From assembly GCA_023378805.1 (NCBI GenBank), contig JAMCSQ010000016.1, positions 1-18,821 of the forward strand: a stretch of DNA of 18,821 nucleotides. Reading direction: 5' to 3'. Shown here piece by piece: positions 5,612 to 13,334 of the stretch; positions within the stretch are counted from its first letter, which is position 1, and each line of letters starts with the position of its first letter. Both the position numbers and the translations under genes were made by a program. Source of the stretch: Candidatus Parvarchaeota archaeon. Its GTDB lineage: Archaea > Nanobdellota > Nanobdellia > Parvarchaeales > Parvarchaeaceae. A model generated the notes under the pieces. The model was not told the origin of the DNA and searched no databases. It was given only the letters and a program-made list of their open reading frames with translations.

Positions 5612-6877
5612 ATGGCATCTAAAGCCTCTGATATAAAAGCAAGGAGGATGAACCCATTGGGAGATATCTTTGTTTCTTTTAAGTATCAATTTAAATCATT
5701 TTTCGGCACAATTATATCTCTTTCGATCCTAGTTAGCATTCTGTTTTTACTTATAATTGGAGCGTATGCAGTTCTATTTGGACATGCAAGCCTTAATATT
5801 CAGTCTATAACTTCGGCTATAGAATCTTTGTTCGGAAATGCCAACGCACTTTTTAGCAGCAGCTTCCAGATAATCTGGTATATAACAGTATTAGTCGCTG
5901 CATTAGTAGGTGGGGCAATCTTATTAGAAATCGGGTCTAAATATAGCTATTTTCTTTTTGCACAGCCAAGCAGCAGATATTCAATAGTAATAGGAAGATA
6001 TCTAGCTGCGTTTGTTGGTTCTGCCATAATTATGGCGGTTTATTATATAACGGCGATTTTAGTTTCACTTTATTTATTTCATTCAACTGCCTCGATTATT
6101 TCACTCTTAATATCGTTTTCGGAGACTCTCTTAATTATTCTAGCCGTCCTTTCTCTCATAGTCTTTATCGGCTCTCCCTCAGATAACCCCCAAGCCGCAT
6201 CGATGGCTACGCTGTTCTTGCTTCTTTTTGGATTCTATCTCTTAATGGGGTTCCTGCCGATGTTTTACCCTACTACGGAACCATGGTTCATGCTGAATTA
6301 TGCAGCTGAATCTGCTTACACTGTTTTTTCCAGTACATTTCAGCATGTTACTGTTTCAAATCAATCCGTCCAACATCCGCCAATTTCTCCGAAGGTTTCA
6401 GGATTAAATGGATTCTCTGTATCCGGTGTGACACCCAGTAAATCTGTCACTGTTGGATCTACCACAGGTGGAAATGAGCAGTTAATGATGTTTTTAGGTG
6501 AAAATTTCCCGGGTGGTGTAATATTAGAATGGGTAAATTTCACATTTCCCAATCACACTAATGCCTCTTATTCATTCTATAATGAGGTCATAAATCCTTC
6601 ACTCTCAATTGGAGTGCCATTTGAATATAATATCTCCCCCGGTGCCACTTACCCTATAGGGGTCAACATATCTTACCGCCAGCCAGGTATGAGTCAATCG
6701 TTTAGCGCATATGGAACCGTATACGTAAACAGTTCTGACCTCGCATCACCGTATACATATATTATTAGGGATACATATCAGCCTTATCCATTGGAATCTG
6801 CTGAGATTGCCGCAGGCTATACAATATTCTTCCTGTCTTTAGGTCTCTTGATATATGGAAGAAGAGAGATTAAGTGA
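5612..6877 (+). CDS. ABC-2 type transporter permease with large ectodomain
   Basis: The protein is 421 aa. Predicted membrane helices are at about 33-57, 87-105, 131-156, 160-188, 197-219 and 398-416. Six helices, and the loop SRYSIVIGRYLAA between helices 2 and 3, fit ABC-2 exporter permeases. Between helices 5 and 6 lies an unusual extracytoplasmic domain of about 175 residues. It is rich in Ser, Thr, Asn, Pro and aromatic residues, with few charges and several N-glycosylation sequons. The start follows the previous stop by one base. A second ATG at 5648, directly after AAGGAGG, is a weaker alternative because the spacing is nil. The stop overlaps the GTG that could start the ATPase. The substrate is unknown, and export of a lipid, glycan or peptide is the usual range for this class. 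Confidence 0.8.
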   Translation: MASKASDIKARRMNPLGDIFVSFKYQFKSFFGTIISLSILVSILFLLIIGAYAVLFGHASLNIQSITSAIESLFGNANALFSSSFQIIWYITVLVAALVGGAILLEIGSKYSYFLFAQPSSRYSIVIGRYLAAFVGSAIIMAVYYITAILVSLYLFHSTASIISLLISFSETLLIILAVLSLIVFIGSPSDNPQAASMATLFLLLFGFYLLMGFLPMFYPTTEPWFMLNYAAESAYTVFSSTFQHVTVSNQSVQHPPISPKVSGLNGFSVSGVTPSKSVTVGSTTGGNEQLMMFLGENFPGGVILEWVNFTFPNHTNASYSFYNEVINPSLSIGVPFEYNISPGATYPIGVNISYRQPGMSQSFSAYGTVYVNSSDLASPYTYIIRDTYQPYPLESAEIAAGYTIFFLSLGLLIYGRREIK

Positions 6878-6882
6878 AAGCT

Positions 6883-7590
6883 ATGGGATCGGTAAAGCTA
6901 ATTAAAGTATGCAAGAGTTTTGGTAAAAAGTTAGTTCTTGACAATGTCTCTTTTGAAACCTCGCAGAATGGAGCAATAGGCTATCTTGGCCCGAATGGTG
7001 CTGGTAAAACGACAACATTCAAGGTACTTCTTGGGTTATTAAAGCCAACTTCTGGGACAGCGTACATAAATGGATTCGATGTAAGAAAGGATCGCAAAAG
7101 GGCCCTCTTAAACGTCGGTTCGATAGTTGAGTCTCCTGAAGGACAGCCAGGTCAAAACGTGCGAGAAGCAATAGAGATGGCAGGCGCTTACAAAGGTCTC
7201 AATAAGCAGAAGGTCGTAGCGCAGATAGAAAAGTATGAATCATCGTTAAAGTTGCCTGATTTATCTCTAAGAATAAATGAACTGTCAAAGGGATTAAAGC
7301 AGCGTGTGGCTCTTATGATGGCGCTTATTGCAGAGCCGGATGTGCTTATACTAGATGAACCGACAGAGGGGCTTGATCCAGCCGAAAGAATAAGATTCAT
7401 GCAACTGATCAACAAAATAAAAAAAGATAGACTTATCATGATAAGTTCGCACATTATCCCTGAGATTAAGGAAGTTTGTGATTCAATCATACTAATAAAC
7501 AATGGGAAAATAATCGACAGCGGGAGTACAAGCGAACTGCAAAGAAAATACGGTTCATTGGAAAAGATGTACATGAAGATGGTGGGTTGA
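6883..7590 (+). CDS. ABC transporter ATP-binding protein
   Basis: This is the ATPase that would power the preceding permease. From ATG 6883 it is 235 aa. Walker A is GPNGAGKT (36-43), the signature is LSKGLKQR (134-141), Walker B is VLILDE with Asp158/Glu159, the D-loop is GLDP, and the switch His190 lies in SSHIIPE. All core motifs are intact. The Q-loop position reads IVESP with Glu in place of Gln, as in several NatA/BcrA-type export ATPases. ATG 6883 gives the usual short N-terminus before the first strand and has GTGA 5 nt upstream. GTG 6874, overlapping the permease stop by 4 nt, is the alternative start (238 aa). The protein acts as a dimer on the inner membrane face. Confidence 0.9.
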   Translation: MGSVKLIKVCKSFGKKLVLDNVSFETSQNGAIGYLGPNGAGKTTTFKVLLGLLKPTSGTAYINGFDVRKDRKRALLNVGSIVESPEGQPGQNVREAIEMAGAYKGLNKQKVVAQIEKYESSLKLPDLSLRINELSKGLKQRVALMMALIAEPDVLILDEPTEGLDPAERIRFMQLINKIKKDRLIMISSHIIPEIKEVCDSIILINNGKIIDSGSTSELQRKYGSLEKMYMKMVG

Positions 7591-7764
7591 ACATACTTGA
7601 GAACTTGCGAGGTTCATAAATCTTGCCAATCAACATAAGTCAATATTCCAGCAGATTATTGAATATAACCAAAAAATAGCGTTTTAAAGTTAAAGACAAT
7701 AATACACATTAAGATAGCGCTAATATGTACAAATTACCTATTTTAAGTGTATATAACTTTAAAT
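7591..7764. other. Intergenic region before the MITE-like element
   Basis: There is no ORF. A weak hairpin (GAAC/GTTC, near 7602-7616) follows the ATPase gene. An AT-rich box GTATATAACTTTAAA at 7749-7763 lies immediately upstream of the inserted element and resembles a promoter. It may once have served the gene now at 8080. Confidence 0.4.
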
Positions 7765-7949
7765 GAGGCTGTTGCATAAATAATCTGTAGATTTTTACGC
7801 AAAAGCCCCAGTTTTTGCAGTTTTGAGTCTTCTTGATATTTCTGTGGGTTTTGCTCACAAACAATGAAGATTTAATTGATTTTAAAACATGTCTCTATCT
7901 TACCATAAACAGCTAAATCAAGGTACGTTTGGATTTACGCAACAGCCTC
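7765..7949. mobile_element. 185-bp MITE-like element
   Basis: GAGGCTGTTGCATAA (7765-7779) and TTACGCAACAGCCTC (7935-7949) are inverted repeats with 14 of 15 bases matching. They are nearly the same as the ends of the decayed insertion sequence at 1522-2208. The inside carries no ORF and shows no obvious similarity to the transposase. A non-autonomous element moved by the same transposase is the simplest reading. No clear target duplication flanks it. Confidence 0.7.
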
Positions 7950-8031
7950 GAGTTTTTCAAAAGTTTATAAATTTGTGTTGCATATTTTTCTGTAGGCTTT
8001 TATTTTTCATTCTCTGAATTATGCAACAACC
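7950..8031 (+). repeat. 83-bp repeat, copy 2
   Basis: This copy is identical to 1439-1521 apart from one missing T in the T-tract. It abuts the right end of the MITE-like element with no spacer, whereas copy 1 abuts the left end of the insertion sequence. It lies between that element and the promoter of the gene at 8080. Confidence 0.8.
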
Positions 8032-8035
8032 TTAA

Positions 8036-8045
8036 TCTTTTTAAA
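8036..8045 (+). promoter_or_regulatory. Candidate TATA box for the 3-TM/RecA-like pair
   Basis: CTTTTTAAAC is centred about 39 nt before the ATG at 8080, giving a predicted leader of about 12 nt. It begins 5 nt after the end of the 83-bp repeat, so the insertion may have come close to or replaced the original upstream promoter elements. Confidence 0.4.
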
Positions 8046-8079
8046 CTGCCGAAGATATTAGTATTAATATAAATGTAAT

Positions 8080-8448
8080 ATGGAATTATTGATGACACTT
8101 ATTCCGGTTGTGCTCACGCTTACGATTTTCGTTATAGGAATTCTTGGGGTCAAATTTGCTCTGGATATTTACAAATACAATAGGTCTTCTAAGGGCTGGC
8201 TTAGTATGCTGATAACTCTTTTTATAGTTCCTATCTGGGCTTTATTTAGAATTTATATTATCTCTTCTTCATTTGTATCGTATTCAAACAGTTTAGCAGA
8301 GATCTTAGATATTGCGTTGTTTCCACTGTTAGCATTGATCCCTCTAGTCGTAGGACTTTGGTTTATGAAAAAGAACTTTGAGACCTTTGAGATAACAAAG
8401 AATATGACTGCCAATAAAATAAGCAGCATGAAAAAAGGCAGGAGGTAA
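8080..8448 (+). CDS. Small three-helix membrane protein of unknown function
   Basis: The protein is 122 aa with predicted membrane helices at about 4-28, 41-63 and 74-95, then a basic cytoplasmic tail (KNFETFEITKN to KKGRR). There is no signal peptide apart from the first helix and no recognisable motif. The next gene begins 6 nt after its stop, with a strong Shine-Dalgarno sequence inside the 3' end of this gene. The two are therefore probably co-transcribed and may act together, for instance as a membrane partner of the RecA-like protein. That pairing is inference from position only. Confidence 0.6.
   Translation: MELLMTLIPVVLTLTIFVIGILGVKFALDIYKYNRSSKGWLSMLITLFIVPIWALFRIYIISSSFVSYSNSLAEILDIALFPLLALIPLVVGLWFMKKNFETFEITKNMTANKISSMKKGRR
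8440..8446 (+). promoter_or_regulatory. Strong Shine-Dalgarno sequence for the RecA-like gene
   Basis: AGGAGGT lies 8 nt before ATG 8455, inside the end of the upstream gene. It is the strongest ribosome-binding site seen in the window and settles this start codon. Confidence 0.75.
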
Positions 8449-8454
8449 TCAGAT

Positions 8455-8964
8455 ATGAGCACGTTGCTTTACATACTTAAACCGGAGGATTACCTGGCTG
8501 AAACAATAAAGATATTGAAGGGAGTTTCGAAGGATTACGTCGTAATATACGTCACTACAAATAAACTTTACTCTGGCTTGAAAGAAGTGTTTTTAAAGAA
8601 TGGAATAAATATAAAAAATATATTTTTTATAGACTGCGTGTCAAAGAACGTGGATAAGAATGTGAAGGCTAAAGAAGATGAAAATGTTGTCTTTTTAGAC
8701 TCTGCTTCCAATTTAACTAACATAAGTATCGCAATTATCGAGAGCATTAAAGTTACCGGCAATAAAAAGATTTTGTTTTTAGATTCGTTGAGCACCCTTG
8801 CACTGTTCAACGATGTTAAAGTTCTTCAAAAATTCTCATACTATATAGTGAATGAGATGGCCGTGATGGGCTGCGATACGGCGATACTCACATTGGAATC
8901 TGACATGGACAAGAACATCGTTGAAATGGTAAAATCAATAGTCGATCAAGTTATTAAATTATAA
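8455..8964 (+). CDS. RecA/KaiC-fold protein lacking Walker A (DUF7504-like)
   Basis: The protein is 169 aa. The pattern of strands and helices fits a reduced RecA/KaiC core: YVVIYVTTNKL (28-38), IFFIDC (56-61), NVVFLDSASNLTNISIAI (77-94), then a Walker B-like strand KILFLDSLSTL (105-115), and AILTLESDMD (143-152). There is no GxxxxGK[ST] loop, so it probably does not bind ATP in the normal way. From memory, the string of FLDS, SNLT-IGIA and FDSLSTL-like blocks matches archaeal DUF7504 proteins. These are often thought to be sensory or regulatory, but no function is established. It is soluble, follows a membrane protein gene, and converges on the ATP synthase operon. Confidence 0.6.
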   Translation: MSTLLYILKPEDYLAETIKILKGVSKDYVVIYVTTNKLYSGLKEVFLKNGINIKNIFFIDCVSKNVDKNVKAKEDENVVFLDSASNLTNISIAIIESIKVTGNKKILFLDSLSTLALFNDVKVLQKFSYYIVNEMAVMGCDTAILTLESDMDKNIVEMVKSIVDQVIKL

Positions 8965-9026
8965 TCGTTCTCTTAAGTTAACTAAAGGCCTTTCACGGTG
9001 ATTAGCGACTCTCTAACTAAAGTGAG

Positions 9027-9032
9027 TTTTTT
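9027..9032 (+). terminator. Candidate T-tract terminator for the plus-strand pair
   Basis: A run of six T (GAGTTTTTTAC) lies about 63 nt after the stop at 8964. Archaeal terminators are often simple T-tracts. There is no strong hairpin before it. Confidence 0.3.
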
Positions 9033-9056
9033 ACAGAGTAAGAGACTATTCATAAC

Positions 9057-9102
9057 AAAAATCAGAGTGAGAATCTATAACAAAAACACAATTCCGTAAA
9101 AA
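9057..9102 (-). terminator. Candidate T-tract terminators of the ATP synthase operon
   Basis: Three runs of five T on the minus strand (9098-9102, 9082-9086, 9057-9061) follow the stop of the last gene within 50 nt. Repeated oligo-T tracts are the usual archaeal termination signal. Confidence 0.4.
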
Positions 9103-9106
9103 TTAA

Positions 9107-11038
9107 TTAAGTTTTTTTCACATTTTTAACGTACATATTTGCAGTGTTTTTTCTTTCTATTTTAAATGGCTTAAATAAATTTCCATTCCCATCAAAGAAC
9201 TTCGAAAAGAATTCAACATAAATAAGCCTTGCTCCCTGTATACCGCCTTCAAATAACGCTATTACTATATTGAAAAGTTGCCCGAATATAAGGATTATTG
9301 CTCCTCCTATAATAATGGGTATGGATCCACTCAGACTCGAAATAAAAATTAGGTTTATAACCTGTGCGAGAATCACAGAAGCAAGAAGTATACCAACAAG
9401 CCTAGTGTACGAAAGTATATGGCTTATAACCGAAGGAATCTCCATTAAAGATTGCGTTCCTTCAGACCTAAGGACTAAGATAATTCCAATTACTATTGAA
9501 ATATAACTACCAACAGCTTCCAGATTAGAAAAGCCAATACTCTCCTTGTGTAATACTGCTAATCCCACTATTACAATGCCCCAAGCGACCAAAAGCCAAC
9601 CTACTCTTCCAATTGCTTTCTTAAACTTTTTGTTGTATAAAGAATTAAGTGCACCAAGTACAAAGCCAAATGAAACCATTGCTACTCCAATCCAACCTGA
9701 AATTAAAAGCAATGTAGAAACATTTTTTGTAACATTAAATAACGAAGTATAAGGCAATGCAAAGCCAAAGTACTCATTGAATATTATTCCTAGTGCAATA
9801 GCTATTATAGATCCGGGTATTATGGCCTTCATTATCATTACTAAACTATTTTTGCTGATTATTGTCTTAACAAATTTTGCAAGTTTTCTGGGTATATGGC
9901 TTGTTTTAGGAGGATGTTTTATTCTATGGATAAGCCAGAAGCTAAGTAACAGGAAAGTTGCGCCATAACCTGCGTCTCCAACCATTAATCCAAAGAATAT
10001 CGGAAAAGCTATACCAAAAAATATTGTCGGATCAATCTCGCTGCTTTTTGGTATGGAATAGAATTTTATAAAGAATTCATAGAGTTTAAAAGAAACTGGA
10101 TTCTCCATCTTTGTCGGAGGTTCTTCTTTGGTCTTTATTTTTTCCAGAACGGACTGCTCTCTAGTTAATTTATTTAGGTTCTCCTCAAGTACTGGTATTT
10201 TTTTGCTTTCTATCCATCCTTCAATTACTGTCATGTAATCTGTTGAGCCTATTTTTGGGATTATCGAAGTCTTTTTTATCTCTATGTCAAGATATTCTTT
10301 AAGATTAGCTACAAGTCCATAATATTTCTTTGACAGCTTCTCAAGCTTTTTGTTCAGTCCCAAAAGTCTTTCTTTATCCTTCTTTATATTGGTCTGTTCT
10401 ATTTCTGTTATCTCCTCAATTTTGCCCAGCATTTCAGGTATTTTTATCAGGTTTATCTCCTCTTTGTTTGCTAAGTTTGCAAGCTTTTCCTTGTTGTGCT
10501 TTTCTATTGTAAATATGTAAGCGCTTTCAAGTTCTATACATTCGCAGTCGATTTCTTTTTTTACCAATGAAATAAAAGAATTGTTATCCTTACTTTTCTG
10601 CATCAGAAAAGAGTCTATCCTTGTACCGCTTAATATCTTAAAATCATGTTTAAAATCTTTCATCATGTTTACAATATTTATCATAGAATCGCTTTCTTTA
10701 ATGCTTGCATTTATCTTTTCTTCTTCCTTTTTTATTTCATTTACTTCTTGGTATATCTTTATTTTGTCTGCTTCATGGAAAACCTGCTTAAGACTTTTTA
10801 TGTTCCTATTTATAATTTTCTGTTTTATCAGACTATTCTCCAAGCTTCTTATTTTCTGGCCGTACTTGTTTATCTTGTCGAATTCAATTTCTTTGAAGTC
10901 CTTTAGGATTTTTTTGCTTTCATTTTCAAGTATCTCTATCTGCAGGAATCCAAGCTCTCCAAGTAATGTAATGGTCTCATCATAATACATTTTAGGCAGT
11001 ATCAACCTTATCTTTTCTATTTTACTTGGCAGAAACAT
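9107..11038 (-). CDS. atpI: A-type ATP synthase subunit I (a-subunit homologue)
   Basis: This membrane stator subunit forms the ion half-channels against the K ring and links it to the peripheral stalks. It is 643 aa, normal for the family. Residues 1-320 are cytoplasmic, with long coiled-coil stretches (about 40-130 and 215-300). Residues 335-600 hold about seven or eight membrane helices. GLMVGDAGYG (350-359) and SYTRLVGILLA (543-553) are family signatures, and Arg546 is the conserved arginine facing the rotor carboxylate. The end IQGARLIYVEFFSKFFDGNG (600-619) is also canonical. Its ATG shares one base with the stop of atpH (TAATG), so translation is coupled. It is the last gene of the operon, whereas in many archaea I lies near the 5' end. 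Confidence 0.95.
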   Translation of the reverse strand: MFLPSKIEKIRLILPKMYYDETITLLGELGFLQIEILENESKKILKDFKEIEFDKINKYGQKIRSLENSLIKQKIINRNIKSLKQVFHEADKIKIYQEVNEIKKEEEKINASIKESDSMINIVNMMKDFKHDFKILSGTRIDSFLMQKSKDNNSFISLVKKEIDCECIELESAYIFTIEKHNKEKLANLANKEEINLIKIPEMLGKIEEITEIEQTNIKKDKERLLGLNKKLEKLSKKYYGLVANLKEYLDIEIKKTSIIPKIGSTDYMTVIEGWIESKKIPVLEENLNKLTREQSVLEKIKTKEEPPTKMENPVSFKLYEFFIKFYSIPKSSEIDPTIFFGIAFPIFFGLMVGDAGYGATFLLLSFWLIHRIKHPPKTSHIPRKLAKFVKTIISKNSLVMIMKAIIPGSIIAIALGIIFNEYFGFALPYTSLFNVTKNVSTLLLISGWIGVAMVSFGFVLGALNSLYNKKFKKAIGRVGWLLVAWGIVIVGLAVLHKESIGFSNLEAVGSYISIVIGIILVLRSEGTQSLMEIPSVISHILSYTRLVGILLASVILAQVINLIFISSLSGSIPIIIGGAIILIFGQLFNIVIALFEGGIQGARLIYVEFFSKFFDGNGNLFKPFKIERKNTANMYVKNVKKT

Positions 11039-11355
11039 TATAGTTTAAATTCCTCCTTCAAGACTTCTTCAAAGATATTAAGCATTTCCTTCTCGTCAAG
11101 CGGTTTTATAGTAACTGCTTTTTGATTTGCTTCCTTTAGTGCTTCTTCTCTAATCTTTTCAGTTTCCTTCTCTACTTTCTCTATTGCATTGTTGATTGTT
11201 TCACGCGCTTCTTTCTCAGCTTTTTTTATCTTTTCCTCGTTTCGTTTTTCCGTTTCCTCTATCAATTTGCTTGCTTTATCCTGCGCCTGTTCTATTTTCT
11301 TTACAGACAAATCCTCTATTTCCCTTATTCTCTGCAGAGTTTCAAGCGATTCCAT
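11038..11355 (-). CDS. atpH: A-type ATP synthase subunit H (peripheral stalk)
   Basis: The protein is 105 aa. Residues 5-90 form a continuous, highly charged coiled coil rich in Glu, Lys and Ala (VKKIEQAQDKASKLIEETEK and after), followed by a short non-helical tail with KPLDEKEML. Subunit H pairs with E to make the peripheral stalks that hold the A3B3 head against rotation. The start shares one base with the atpD stop (TAATG) and the stop shares one base with the atpI start. Low sequence identity is normal for H. The call rests on size, coiled coil and position next to I, and no other gene in the operon could fill this role. Confidence 0.8.
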   Translation of the reverse strand: MESLETLQRIREIEDLSVKKIEQAQDKASKLIEETEKRNEEKIKKAEKEARETINNAIEKVEKETEKIREEALKEANQKAVTIKPLDEKEMLNIFEEVLKEEFKL

Positions 11356-11966
11356 TAGCTATGTAACCTTTTTATGAATTTAATCGATACTAACCTATCT
11401 CTTTCCATATCATCTAAACTTTGTTTTATGTATTTTATTTTGGCTTTCCATCTTGGTATTATTACATTCTCTATTGAATTTGTTCTTCTGTTCAATTTGT
11501 ATATCTCGTTCAGAAGATTTCTCATTGCAGTTTCTTTTTCAGCGATTTCTATGAGCATTGAAAGAAATGAAGAGTACATATTTTTCGCATCGTAAACAGG
11601 AGTCGGTATTGTCAGGCTGTCGCTTTTGCTAAGAACATCAATAGTCTCGTTCATATTTATATTTGGTATCAGTAAACCCATGACATTTCTTGCCTTCAGG
11701 CTAGCAAGCTTTTCACTCTGCTCCTGCGCTACTCTTTCTATAGTTATTCTGCCACTTAAGGCCTCTGCTATTTCTATACTTTCTCTGCTTCTGTCCATAA
11801 ATTTTTTAAGGTCGGTTTTCATGCTTTGTACTTGTTTTGCCAGCTCAAAAAATTCCAATATAAGAGAGGATCTTTTCATCTTCAAAAGTTGCAAACCTCT
11901 GTCTGCAGTCTTTATCTTTCTCTTTGTTTCGATCAGTTCCCTTCTTGTTACTCTTACTGTTTCCAT
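11355..11966 (-). CDS. atpD: A-type ATP synthase subunit D (central stalk)
   Basis: The protein is 203 aa, the usual length. The N-terminus METVRVTRRELIETKRKIK and the following LQLLKMKRSSLI are typical of the N-terminal helix of D, which inserts into the A3B3 head. The second long helix is near the C-terminus (RWKAKIKYIKQSLDDMERD). D is the rotating shaft equivalent to gamma in F-type enzymes. The start overlaps the end of atpB by 13 nt, and the stop shares a base with atpH. Confidence 0.95.
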   Translation of the reverse strand: METVRVTRRELIETKRKIKTADRGLQLLKMKRSSLILEFFELAKQVQSMKTDLKKFMDRSRESIEIAEALSGRITIERVAQEQSEKLASLKARNVMGLLIPNINMNETIDVLSKSDSLTIPTPVYDAKNMYSSFLSMLIEIAEKETAMRNLLNEIYKLNRRTNSIENVIIPRWKAKIKYIKQSLDDMERDRLVSIKFIKRLHS

Positions 11967-13333
11967 TTGCCGTATTTTTCTATAAATTCAGGTTTTATTC
12001 TTTTCATCTCGCTTTTGTCTATGCTACTTAATAGTTCCCAACCAAGGTTCAAAGTTTCATTTATACTCCTGTCTTCATTGAAGCCTTGTCTTATAAACTT
12101 ATTCTCAAATTCTTCGGCAAAATGCAGATACTGCTTGTCTATTTTGCTCAATGCGTCTTCACCGACTATCTCTGTTAGACTTCTAAGTTCTTTTCCTTTC
12201 GCATATGCTGCATACAACTGATCCGAAACGTTTCTGTGGTCTTCTCTTGTTGAATCCTTTCCGATTCCTTGGTTCATAAGCCTTGACAATGAAAGGAGTA
12301 CATCAACCCCTGGGTAAATTCCGCTTTTGTCCAATGCTCTGCTCAGTACTATCTGCCCTTCTGTGATGTAACCAGTTAAGTCTGGTATTGGATGTGTTAT
12401 ATCATCGCTTGGCATTGTAAGTATCGGCAGCTGCGTTATTGATCCCTCTTTTCCCTTTACTTTTCCGGCTCTTTCAAAAAGGCTTGCAAGATCTGTGTAC
12501 ATGTATCCAGGGTAACCTCTTCTTCCGGGCACTTCGTCTCTTGCTGCAGAGATTTCACGTAGGGCTTCTGCGTAATTTGTCATGTCCGTAAGTATAACAA
12601 TTACATGCGCATTTTTTTCGTATGCCAGGTATTCTGCAGCCGTTAATGCAAGCCTTGGAAGAATGACTCTCTCCATTGAAGGTTCTGCAGCAAGGTTAAG
12701 AAATATCACCGATCTTTCAAGTGCGCCACTGTTTTGGAATTCGTTTATGAAAAAGTTTGCATCTTCGCTGTTTATTCCTATCCCTCCAAAAATTACATAG
12801 AAATTCTGTTTTTCTGCAAGTATCCTTGCCTGTTTTACTATCTGCGCAGCAAGCTTATTATGCGCAAGACCAGAACCTGAAAATATTGGAAGTTTTTGAC
12901 CTCTTACTAGCGTGTTCATGCAATCTATTGATGATATTCCTGTTTGTACAAACTCTGAAGGTTCTTCCCTTGCGTAAGGATTTATTGGGCTACCGTTTAT
13001 GTCCATCTTCTCATCGCTGAAAATAGGTATACCGCCGTCTCTTGGTCTACCCAATCCGTCGAATACTCTGCCAACCATATCCATACTTACTGGCATTTTG
13101 AAAGTAGTTCCCTTAAACCTGACTTTTGTAGTCTGTGTGTTCATTCCGGTGGTTTCACCGAATACCTGTATTATAGTTACATCTTCATTTGTCGCAAGAA
13201 CTTGACCGCTTACTTTTTTGCCGTTTTCAAGCTCTATTTCAACCTGCTCATTGTAACCTGCATTCTTTACGTCCTTTACAAAGAGCAAAACGTTAGTTAC
13301 CTTTTCAATTGTTTTGTATTCTATTTCTTCCAT
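11954..13333 (-). CDS. atpB: A-type ATP synthase subunit B (non-catalytic nucleotide-binding subunit)
   Basis: The protein is 459 aa, normal length. It alternates with A in the A3B3 head. It has an N-terminal beta barrel (about 1-75) and then the nucleotide-binding domain with the degenerate P-loop GSGLAHNKLA (about 153-162), where the B subunit normally reads GSGLPHN. Further signatures are PDLTGYITEGQI and SLSRLMNQGIGKDSTREDH, the latter with the arginine that reaches into the catalytic site of A. The C-terminal helical domain is intact. It starts one base after the atpA stop, and its last codons overlap the start of atpD. The Ala in place of Pro in the P-loop remnant is a mild oddity. Confidence 0.97.
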   Translation of the reverse strand: MEEIEYKTIEKVTNVLLFVKDVKNAGYNEQVEIELENGKKVSGQVLATNEDVTIIQVFGETTGMNTQTTKVRFKGTTFKMPVSMDMVGRVFDGLGRPRDGGIPIFSDEKMDINGSPINPYAREEPSEFVQTGISSIDCMNTLVRGQKLPIFSGSGLAHNKLAAQIVKQARILAEKQNFYVIFGGIGINSEDANFFINEFQNSGALERSVIFLNLAAEPSMERVILPRLALTAAEYLAYEKNAHVIVILTDMTNYAEALREISAARDEVPGRRGYPGYMYTDLASLFERAGKVKGKEGSITQLPILTMPSDDITHPIPDLTGYITEGQIVLSRALDKSGIYPGVDVLLSLSRLMNQGIGKDSTREDHRNVSDQLYAAYAKGKELRSLTEIVGEDALSKIDKQYLHFAEEFENKFIRQGFNEDRSINETLNLGWELLSSIDKSEMKRIKPEFIEKYGKWKQ

Positions 13334-13334
13334 G

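Noticed and set aside
8253..8462. Minus-strand frames opposite the 3-TM and RecA-like genes
   Set aside because: The plus-strand genes have a promoter, a strong Shine-Dalgarno sequence and coherent protein features. The opposite frames have none.
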